NCBI GenBank assembly: GCA_020161455.1
Contig: JAIUNZ010000001.1
Location: 558,001 to 622,000 of the forward strand
Reading direction: 5' to 3'
Origin: Bacteroidota bacterium
GTDB lineage: Bacteria; Bacteroidota; Bacteroidia; Flavobacteriales; Flavobacteriaceae
DNA: 64,000 bases
Positions within the stretch are counted from its first letter, which is position 1; the number at the start of each line of letters is the position of its first letter. A program made the position numbers and the translations under genes. The notes beneath the pieces were generated by a model, which saw only the letters and a program-made list of their open reading frames with translations, was not told where the DNA came from and searched no databases. Below, piece after piece: positions 16,408-22,791 of the stretch.

Positions 16408-16656
16408 ATGGATAATTCGAGTTTAGAACCAATAGAACAATATGTAATTGATACAGTTAGAAGAATGAGGACAGAGAAAAATATATCTCAAAAGGAACTT
16501 GCATATTCTTTAAACCTCTCAATCGGATTTATCGGTGATGTTGAGAGTTCAAAGTCGAGAGCGAAATATAACTTATCTCACATCAATAAATTAGCAGAAT
16601 ATTTTAATTGTTCTCCTAAAGATTTTTTACCACAAAATCCAATAGTAGAAGAATGA
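16408..16656 (+). CDS. XRE-family HTH regulator
   Basis: 82 aa from the ATG at 16408 (a TTG at 16390 would add six residues). A lambda-repressor-like HTH fills the protein: VRRMRTEKNISQKELAYSLNLSIGFIGDVES with recognition helix IGFIGDVESS, then a short tail. The size and XRE fold fit controller (C) proteins of restriction systems or phage-type repressors. It probably binds the inverted repeat at 16346-16363 and controls itself and the divergent lipoprotein operon; control of hsd genes is possible but unproven. Confidence 0.8.
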   Translation: MDNSSLEPIEQYVIDTVRRMRTEKNISQKELAYSLNLSIGFIGDVESSKSRAKYNLSHINKLAEYFNCSPKDFLPQNPIVEE

Positions 16657-16704
16657 ATGTCCTCTTAGTAACCTAAAATAATATATTAAAGCACCATATT
16701 TTTT

Positions 16705-16974
16705 TTAGCGATTACTAAAGTTGTATTTAGCAGCTTTCTGTGATATTTTTTTATTATCAATTCGTTTATTTCCTAAAAGAAAATTATCTAAGTCCTCTAT
16801 TTTAAAATAAATACATTTTCCATTTGGTTTAAATGAACTAAGTGTTTTTTCTCTTGCCAATCTTCTTACATAATGAATACTCAATCCTAAATATAATGAG
16901 GCTTCTTCTGTATTGGCAAAACCTCTTATTTTAATAAGTTCCACTACTTCTTTTGGAGTATAATTAACTACCAT
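16705..16974 (-). CDS. Excisionase-like HTH DNA-binding protein
   Basis: 89 aa with a MerR/excisionase-type helix-turn-helix: GFANTEEASLYLGLSIHYVRRLAREKTLSSFKPNGKCIYFKIEDLDNFL, the pattern of HTH_17 proteins. It lies 111 bp downstream of the integrase on the same strand. By position it may act as recombination directionality factor for the island. Its basic C-terminus would help DNA contact. Confidence 0.75.
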   Translation of the reverse strand: MVVNYTPKEVVELIKIRGFANTEEASLYLGLSIHYVRRLAREKTLSSFKPNGKCIYFKIEDLDNFLLGNKRIDNKKISQKAAKYNFSNR

Positions 16975-17085
16975 AATTATTTGTTTTTTAATATTTACGA
17001 TTTCGATTTTTCGATTAAATATTATCTTTCAAATACAATGGTAGTATTAAGATAATCGGAACGATTTTATTATTTAAAACCTATT

Positions 17086-18225
17086 TTATAGATTCAAATC
17101 AGGCATATTTGCAACTGCATTGATTTTCTTCTTATCAATAACCTTTGCATATATTTCAGTAGTTTTTAAATGTCGATGTCCTAATAATTTACTTACTGTA
17201 TAAATATCAGTGTTCATAGTTAATTGTAAAGTAGCAAAACTATGTCGAGCACAATGGAATGTTATATGTTTATCAATTCCTGCTTTTTCAATCCACTTAT
17301 GAAGAATTTTATTGTGGTAAGCACTATATATAAGATTACTAAAAACAAAATCATCGTCATGTTTTCTTTCACCAATTATTCTAATAGCTTGTTCACTAAT
17401 CGGAAGATTTTCAACTCCTTTTGTTTTTTGTTGTGTAAACTTAATGATATATCCATTTTGCGAATCATAAGTAATATTTTTCCACTTTAACGATTTAATA
17501 TCTGAAAATCGTAAACCCGTAAGTGAACTAAATATAAAAGCATCTTTCATAATTGGATAATCACAATCTGTCTTTACTAATTTTTGTAGTTCATCTAAAG
17601 TTAAATATTGTCTGTTAGATTCTTTTTCTTTGATTCCTTTTACTCGGTTTATTGGATTTTCGGCAATCATTTTAGTTTGGTAAGCTTCTTTTAATGATGT
17701 TCTTACTTTATTAAAATAGGAGAGTGCAGAGTTTTGTGATAACTTTCCATTTCTCGAAGATATTTTATTAGTAAGTAAATATATTTTAAAACTTTCCAAA
17801 AAAGTATCATCAACTTTAGATAATTGGATATCATTTCCTTTACAAAAGCTTGTAAGATGTTTAAGAGTACTCAACCAATTTCCGTAATTTCCATTACTAT
17901 CACTCTTTTTTTCAACCATTAATTTAAAATACTCTAAAAAACCAATTTTTCCATTAACACTACTTACAAAACCGTGTTTTCTACTTTGTAAATCCAATAT
18001 TTTTTGGGCTCTTATCGATTCAGCTAAAAGTTGTGTCTCTTTATTATGTTCCTTTTCTAAAAAATTTTTCGGTTTATCATAAAGGTATAATCTCAAAAAT
18101 TCATAAGTTCTTTTTTTACTTTCCTCATTATGATACATCAAAAACAAACTATTCATTTTTGGTTTTCCTTTTTCAGCATTCTTTTTCGACTGCTGACCTT
18201 TTCGTACAGATAAATAGATTTTCAT
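17086..18225 (-). CDS. Tyrosine recombinase (island integrase)
   Basis: 379 aa. N-terminal arm-binding and SAM-like core-binding regions (about 85-190), then the catalytic domain with Arg239 (SLTGLRFSDI), a beta-hairpin Lys near 268, H324-x-x-R327 (TFHCARHSF), His350 (LLGH) and nucleophile Tyr359 (TTEIYAKV). All catalytic residues are present, so it should be active. Architecture is that of Bacteroidota ICE/island integrases. Presumed to recombine the att core at the mnmE 3' end. An 11-bp inverted repeat sits upstream of its start. Confidence 0.9.
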   Translation of the reverse strand: MKIYLSVRKGQQSKKNAEKGKPKMNSLFLMYHNEESKKRTYEFLRLYLYDKPKNFLEKEHNKETQLLAESIRAQKILDLQSRKHGFVSSVNGKIGFLEYFKLMVEKKSDSNGNYGNWLSTLKHLTSFCKGNDIQLSKVDDTFLESFKIYLLTNKISSRNGKLSQNSALSYFNKVRTSLKEAYQTKMIAENPINRVKGIKEKESNRQYLTLDELQKLVKTDCDYPIMKDAFIFSSLTGLRFSDIKSLKWKNITYDSQNGYIIKFTQQKTKGVENLPISEQAIRIIGERKHDDDFVFSNLIYSAYHNKILHKWIEKAGIDKHITFHCARHSFATLQLTMNTDIYTVSKLLGHRHLKTTEIYAKVIDKKKINAVANMPDLNL

Positions 18226-18241
18226 CGTTTCCTCTTTTTTG

Positions 18242-18280
18242 GTTACTAATTATGATGTAACATTCCTCCTAATTAGTAAC
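18242..18280. repeat. 11-bp inverted repeat upstream of the integrase gene
   Basis: GTTACTAATTA (18242-18252) and TAATTAGTAAC (18270-18280) are perfect inverted repeats separated by 17 bp and start 16 bp before the integrase ATG. Could be an operator or an arm-type integrase binding site. Confidence 0.55.
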
Positions 18281-18412
18281 ACAAAACAACAGGAAACCAT
18301 AGAAAATAACCTGCTTTAAGATTTTCTGATATTTTAAACTACTTTCACATCACAGAATATAACATATTTCAAAGATTTTTAGATAATGATAATTTATTCC
18401 TTTTTTTAAATT

Positions 18413-19066
18413 TTAATCTATTGGATTTCTGTTAAATCTCTTTGTAACAACACCTCTTTTTTTAAATTTGTAACCAGAAAATAGTTCGTTTTTTATCAAA
18501 AACTGATTGTCATACAATAATGTTGTGTAGTTACTAATACTACTTTCACTAATTTTCAATCGTTCCCTGATGTATTTTCTACTTCCATAATAGGCTTTTA
18601 GTCCTTTACTCAACGAATTATATTCACCCCACAATAGTTTTGCTCCACTTGGTAAATCACTATGAAAAACCTCAAATACCAATAAGATATTTCTTTCTGT
18701 AGATGTAAATATTAATTGTTGCATTTCTTCACTCAATACATATCCTTTAGGTTGTTTTTCTATAAATGTAAGTTGTTGTAAACTTTTTAATGTTGTAGAT
18801 ATAGTATTTTCACTCAAACACAGGTATTCAGCAATACGTTTATTACTCATAGTTGTAATTTCTCCAATTTGGTTTAAACTATATATAAACCCCAACACTA
18901 TTTTTTCGTTAGGAGTAATCTTTAGTTTTAAAATTTCAGATGCTATGATAATGTTAAAATGTTTCCCCCTTTCTGTAGTTTCCCAATTCTCATTTTTAAT
19001 GTTTGTTTCAGTATTACCATTTTGTTTTAAAAACTCTACAAACTTTTCTTTATTTCTTTTTTCCAT
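18413..19066 (-). CDS. Two-winged-helix, replication-initiator-like protein
   Basis: 217 aa. Residues about 48-110 form a winged helix (LKITPNEKIVLGFIYSLN… NKRIAEYLCLSENTISTTLKSL), and about 135-205 a second HTH (YIRERLKISESSISNYTTLL). A duplicated winged helix is the layout of plasmid Rep initiators, though the protein is shorter than usual Rep proteins and I cannot assign it to a named family. Directly repeated TAAACTTC-like elements with about 22-bp phasing lie 45-125 bp upstream of its start, as in iteron-controlled Rep genes. Alternative: an autoregulated transcription factor of the island. Confidence 0.6.
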   Translation of the reverse strand: MEKRNKEKFVEFLKQNGNTETNIKNENWETTERGKHFNIIIASEILKLKITPNEKIVLGFIYSLNQIGEITTMSNKRIAEYLCLSENTISTTLKSLQQLTFIEKQPKGYVLSEEMQQLIFTSTERNILLVFEVFHSDLPSGAKLLWGEYNSLSKGLKAYYGSRKYIRERLKISESSISNYTTLLYDNQFLIKNELFSGYKFKKRGVVTKRFNRNPID

Positions 19067-19921
19067 TTGGATATCCTTTTTTATTACTCAAATATATAAA
19101 ATCTAAAAAACTAAACTTCATTTATCTAAAATGTTAGACTTTAATTTTAAAAAACTAAACTTCTATTAATAGATTATTAAACTTCATTATACCAAAAGGG
19201 GTACTTATAATTAATGATTAAATAAAATAACTCAAATAACTATATTAACTTAAAAAATCAACTACGTTCTTTTTTAAAAAAAAGAACCAAAAAAAGTAAA
19301 AGGGAAACTTCGTTTCCAATTTTTTAAAATTTAAAAGATAAAATTCTCCTTTTGAATATTGTTAAACAGAATTTTATTAGTTATTTATTTCTATTTGAAA
19401 ATAACTAATCATTTATCTTTTAACATTATTTATTCTTTATTCTACAGATAATTCTTTTTAAATGAATAAAATACTCATTTGTATGTAAAACTATCTGTAC
19501 AACATAGTATAATTGTTTTAAAAGTATGATTTCCTCTTTTGAATAAAATAAATGAAGTTTAATAAATTGTAATTTGCAGATTATAATCCTTTTGGATTCT
19601 ATCTACAACATTTTATTATTAGATTACTACAAAAAATATTTACTAAACCAATAAATATTCATCTTTGAGAAAATAAAATGTTCAACATTTAAAAATAAAA
19701 CGATTATACCCTACAGCCAAATAACTCACTACGTTCGTATTTACTTTTACGCCATAATCGTTTTGATATTAATAAAAACGGAAATAGTATTTTGCTATAA
19801 GAATAATATTTGGAAAAACAAATACTGCGTGAAATATTGTAAGTCGTAAATCTGAAAATATTTTTTAGTTTGAATTACTTTTGCTTTAAATCAACAATTA
19901 TTAATTTAAAATTTTAAAAAA
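19067..19921. other. 855-bp AT-rich non-coding region of the island, origin candidate
   Basis: No gene is supported. It contains the iteron-like repeats (19105-19190), a palindrome gttctttttt/aaaaaaaagaac (19265-19286), a GGAAAC-ttc-GTTTCC hairpin (19304-19318), two copies of ACTACGTTC (19261-19269 and 19728-19736), and an 11-bp inverted repeat AAAACGATTAT / ATAATCGTTTT (19697-19707, 19754-19764) with a 46-bp loop. A -7-like TACTTTTG at 19876-19883 precedes the 124-aa gene. Confidence 0.55.
19105..19190. repeat. Iteron-like direct repeats upstream of the Rep-like gene
   Basis: TAAACTTC at 19112-19119, degenerate TAGACTTT at 19135-19142, TAAACTTC at 19156-19163 and 19178-19185: spacing 23, 21 and 22 bp, about two helical turns. 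The first and third sit in a longer shared block AAAAAACTAAACTTC. An inverted copy GAAGTTTA is at 19554-19561. Confidence 0.55.
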
Positions 19922-20296
19922 ATGAAAGAACATCTATTGAATCTAATTTATCTTCAATACTCTCAGGAGAGAATTTTGGCAGAGCTTTCACTTGAATGTG
20001 AGGAAACTAACATTGATGAAGCGTATATTGATGTTTTAGGAGTTGTTTTAGATATTATAGGTTATCCAAAAGGCACAGAAGATACAGAAAACATGACTGA
20101 TGATGAGATTTATTGTAGAGATTGGTTTTACCAAGGACTAACAGATATCGCCATGGACATAGAGGATGAAGTTGTTGCAAAACAAAAAATAGAAGAATTT
20201 TATAATTGGATATGTGGAGAAACTCTTGAATTATATAAGAACAATAAGCTAAAAACTAATGATTTTGTAAATAATATTATGATGACTATAAAATAA
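19922..20296 (+). CDS. Hypothetical protein (124 aa)
   Basis: 124 aa, acidic and mainly helical, no export signal. Includes the segment AYIDVLGVVLDIIGYPKGTEDTENM and a tail ending in NDFVNNIMMTIK. I do not recognise the family; proteins of this type occur as small island cargo. The ATG at 19922 is preceded by a TACTTTTG box 38 bp upstream, a plausible promoter. Confidence 0.6.
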   Translation: MKEHLLNLIYLQYSQERILAELSLECEETNIDEAYIDVLGVVLDIIGYPKGTEDTENMTDDEIYCRDWFYQGLTDIAMDIEDEVVAKQKIEEFYNWICGETLELYKNNKLKTNDFVNNIMMTIK

Positions 20297-20327
20297 GTGA
20301 AACAATATAATCAGACTTCAAAACAAG

Positions 20328-20711
20328 ATGAATCATACAAATAAATTATTAAGAGCTTGTTTAATTTAGAAAGCAAAGGAACGTAAGACATTAACATATA
20401 CTGAATTGTATATAGAATCTGGATGTGATTTAAGTACTGATTTTAGCAATAATCATGTATTCCATGATTTAACTGAGAGATTAAAAGATATTTTAACATG
20501 GGAAGTTAAAAGAGGAAGAAGATGTTTAACAATTATTGTTAAGAGAGAAGATGAAAAAATGCCTTTAGATCGTTTTTTTAAATTAACAAAAAAAATAGGT
20601 GTTCAACCTAAAAATATGAAGAATTCTACTTTTTACGAAGAAGAACTAGAGAATGTTTTTGCTACATGGGGACACAAAGATTTTTACCATACATTTAAGA
20701 ATGATGGCTAA
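20328..20711 (+). pseudogene. Hypothetical protein gene with in-frame TAG after codon 13
   Basis: From the ATG at 20328 the frame reads MNHTNKLLRACLI, then TAG at 20367-20369, then continues without a break as KAKERKTLTYTELYIESGCDL to the stop at 20711. The part after the stop has coding character (…YEEELENVFATWGHKDFYHTF). The remaining frame has only a TTG at 20406 as start for a 101-aa product. Either a recent nonsense mutation, a translational restart, or use of a different start. Family not recognised. Its 3' end overlaps the convergent next gene by 17 bp. Confidence 0.55.
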
Positions 20712-21039
20712 GAATATTTTGAATATCCCGCTTTAAAAAGATAAACCTATTTTTTATACAAACGTAGTTTAGTTTGTTCAATTTTATTAATCTTCGCAGA
20801 GTTACCTCAGAAATCTCAAATGAAATGACTGCTTCTTTTACAGATAAATAGTGTTTTGATTTTATGCTTTCTTTGGTTAATATTGGTTTTACTTTTGGTA
20901 TTACAATAGAATTTTTTTTTAGTAATTTTCTGTAATTCCTTTTAAAACATTTTTTTGAACAATAGGTACCTTTATTACTTTTTGCAGTAAATTCAATATT
21001 ACATTCTAAACAAACTTTTTTTATAGTTAGATGGCTCAT
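20695..21039 (-). CDS. Zinc-ribbon plus HTH DNA-binding protein
   Basis: 114 aa. N-terminal Cys pairs (CLEC near residues 10-13 and CSKKC near 27-31) form a small zinc finger, followed after a basic linker by an excisionase-type HTH: HYLSVKEAVISFEISEVTLRRLIKLNKLNYVCIKNRFIFLKRDIQNIL. It is the island gene closest to the mnmE attachment site. May be a directionality factor or regulator of the element. Confidence 0.65.
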   Translation of the reverse strand: MSHLTIKKVCLECNIEFTAKSNKGTYCSKKCFKRNYRKLLKKNSIVIPKVKPILTKESIKSKHYLSVKEAVISFEISEVTLRRLIKLNKLNYVCIKNRFIFLKRDIQNILSHHS

Positions 21040-21223
21040 TTAAGATTTTTATAGTTAAAATCAGTGGTTTTATTTGTGTAAAAAATATGGAAAGTAACTT
21101 TCCTTTATTTACAAAGTATTACTGATTATGGTATCATAAAATTCAATAATTGAAACCGATTTACAAACATAGTAGTACAATTAGTGGTAAAAAAATGATA
21201 TAAAAGGGTAAACAAAGTTATCC

Positions 21224-21270
21224 GTTGAAACATAGAAAAACCTTTGTTTATAAGGGTTGAAACGTAGAAA
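21224..21270 (+). repeat. 15-bp direct repeat pair beside the mnmE attachment site
   Basis: GTTGAAACATAGAAA (21224-21238) and GTTGAAACGTAGAAA (21256-21270) match at 14 of 15 positions, 32 bp apart (three helical turns), ending 22 bp from the att core. Candidate arm-type sites for integrase or Xis. Confidence 0.5.
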
Positions 21271-21292
21271 TATGATAGTTTGGAATACTTAG

Positions 21293-21310
21293 TTATTTTC
21301 CGATACAAAA
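21293..21310 (-). repeat. Attachment-site copy at the mnmE 3' end
   Basis: Minus strand TTTTGTATCGGAAAATAA encodes FCIGK-stop, the true end of mnmE, and is 15/18 identical to 8597-8614. Integration here leaves mnmE intact. Confidence 0.75.
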
Positions 21311-22711
21311 ATTTGCAAAAATATTTCCCAGTAATTCATCATTCGTCACTTCACCAGTAATTTCTCCGAAGTAGTATAACGCTTGTTTGATATCGATTGC
21401 CATTAAGTCGGACGATAAATTGGAACTTAGTCCAAATTGCACTTTCTGAATTTCTTCTAGTGCTTTAAGTAAAGAATCATAGTGGCGAGAATTGGTTACT
21501 ATGGTTTCGTTATTTCGCAATGCACCTGTGTTTACGAAAGACAATAACGTGTTTTTTAATTTGTCGATTCCTGTTTTTTGTTTTGCTGAGATTGTTATTA
21601 GTTGTCGGTTATCAGTTGTCGGATTAGAAGTTGACAGTTGATTTAGGTAATTGTTTAAACTATCTTTATCTAAAACATCAACTTTATTCAAAACGATAAC
21701 TAGTGGTTTTATTGGAAATTTGTTCTTGATTTTCTCAATCTCGATTTTAACATTTGGTAAGCTGTTGGCTGACAACTGTGAACTGTCAACTAAAAGCAAC
21801 ACCACCTGAGCTTGCTCAATTTTCTCAAACGTCTTCTGAATTCCAATGCTTTCTACTACATCTTTGGTTTCACGAATTCCAGCCGTATCAATAAATCGGA
21901 AACCGATTCCATCAATAACCAATTCGTCTTCAATGGTATCACGAGTTGTTCCAGCAATATCAGAAACTATTGCACGTTCTTCGTTTAGTAAGGCATTCAA
22001 TAAAGTTGATTTCCCAACATTAGGCTCACCAACAATAGCCACTGGAATTCCGTTTTTAAGAACGTTTCCTATGGCAAAAGAATCTATTAATCGTTTTAAA
22101 ACAAACTCTATTCGGGTTACTAATTCTTTAAATTGTGTTCTGTCGGCAAATTCTACATCTTCTTCTGCAAAATCCAATTCGAGTTCAATTAACGATGCAA
22201 AGTTCAATAACTCTTGACGCAGCTGTGCAATTTCGTTACTAAAACCGCCACGCATTTGCTGCATCGCAATTTGGTGACTGGCTTCATTATCTGAAGAAAT
22301 TAAATCGGCAACGGCTTCGGCTTGTGATAAATCTAATTTTCCATTTAGAAAAGCTCTAAGTGTAAATTCTCCAGCTTGTGCCATTTTACAACCTTTTCGC
22401 AATAATAATTGAATAATTTGTTGTTGGATAAAAGTTGAACCATGACAAGATATTTCAACTACATCTTCACCTGTATATGAATTTGGATTTTTAAAAACAG
22501 AAACCAACACTTGATCATAAATTTTGGTATTCTCAACAATATGCCCTAGATGAATGGTATGTGATTTTTGTTTGGACAAATCTTTTCCAGAAACTGATTG
22601 AAATACTTTGGATGCAACAGAAATCGCTTCATTACCCGATAATCTAATGATGGCAATGGCTCCAGCACCAGATGGTGTTGCTAAAGCTACAATAGTTTCT
22701 TGATTAATCAT
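21293..22711 (-). CDS. mnmE: tRNA uridine-5-carboxymethylaminomethyl modification GTPase MnmE
   Basis: 472 aa, the normal length. N-terminal tetrahydrofolate-binding domain (TIVALATPSGAGAIAIIRLSG), a helical domain interrupted by a Ras-like G domain with P-loop GEPNVGKSTLLNALL, G2/G3 (SDIAGTTRD, DTAGIRET) and G4 NKVD, and the C-terminal FCIGK with the conserved Cys. With MnmG it modifies wobble U34 of several tRNAs. Its 3' end is the attachment site of the island. Located downstream of secDF, with a terminator between them, so probably transcribed on its own. Confidence 0.97.
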   Translation of the reverse strand: MINQETIVALATPSGAGAIAIIRLSGNEAISVASKVFQSVSGKDLSKQKSHTIHLGHIVENTKIYDQVLVSVFKNPNSYTGEDVVEISCHGSTFIQQQIIQLLLRKGCKMAQAGEFTLRAFLNGKLDLSQAEAVADLISSDNEASHQIAMQQMRGGFSNEIAQLRQELLNFASLIELELDFAEEDVEFADRTQFKELVTRIEFVLKRLIDSFAIGNVLKNGIPVAIVGEPNVGKSTLLNALLNEERAIVSDIAGTTRDTIEDELVIDGIGFRFIDTAGIRETKDVVESIGIQKTFEKIEQAQVVLLLVDSSQLSANSLPNVKIEIEKIKNKFPIKPLVIVLNKVDVLDKDSLNNYLNQLSTSNPTTDNRQLITISAKQKTGIDKLKNTLLSFVNTGALRNNETIVTNSRHYDSLLKALEEIQKVQFGLSSNLSSDLMAIDIKQALYYFGEITGEVTNDELLGNIFANFCIGK

Positions 22712-22740
22712 TTTAACTTTTTTTCAAAATTATTAATAAA

Positions 22741-22768
22741 AAAAAGGTTGAACAAGTTCAACCTTTTT
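22741..22768 (-). terminator. Terminator of secDF
   Basis: Thirteen-bp stem aaaaaggttgaac / gttcaaccttttt with a 2-nt centre; T run on both strands. It lies between the secDF stop and the mnmE start. Confidence 0.8.
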
Positions 22769-22791
22769 TAATTTATACAACTACACTAAAA

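Larger units (their letters stand above)
8597..21310. mobile_element. Genomic island integrated at the 3' end of mnmE
   Basis: About 12.7 kb bounded by 18-bp imperfect direct repeats, one being the last six codons of mnmE. Contents: 68-aa protein, P-loop NTPase, hsdM, HNH nuclease, AAA ATPase, hsdS, two lipoproteins, XRE regulator, excisionase-like HTH, tyrosine integrase, Rep-like winged-helix protein with iteron-like repeats, and small hypotheticals. The tyrosine recombinase and the use of a trmE/mnmE 3' end (as in SGI1-family islands) support this reading. There are no conjugation genes, so it would need mobilisation by others. Boundaries are inferred from the repeats only. Confidence 0.7.

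Noticed and set aside
20367-20369. TAG decoded as pyrrolysine
   Set aside because: No sign of Pyl machinery and this lineage is not known to use it; nonsense mutation or restart is simpler.
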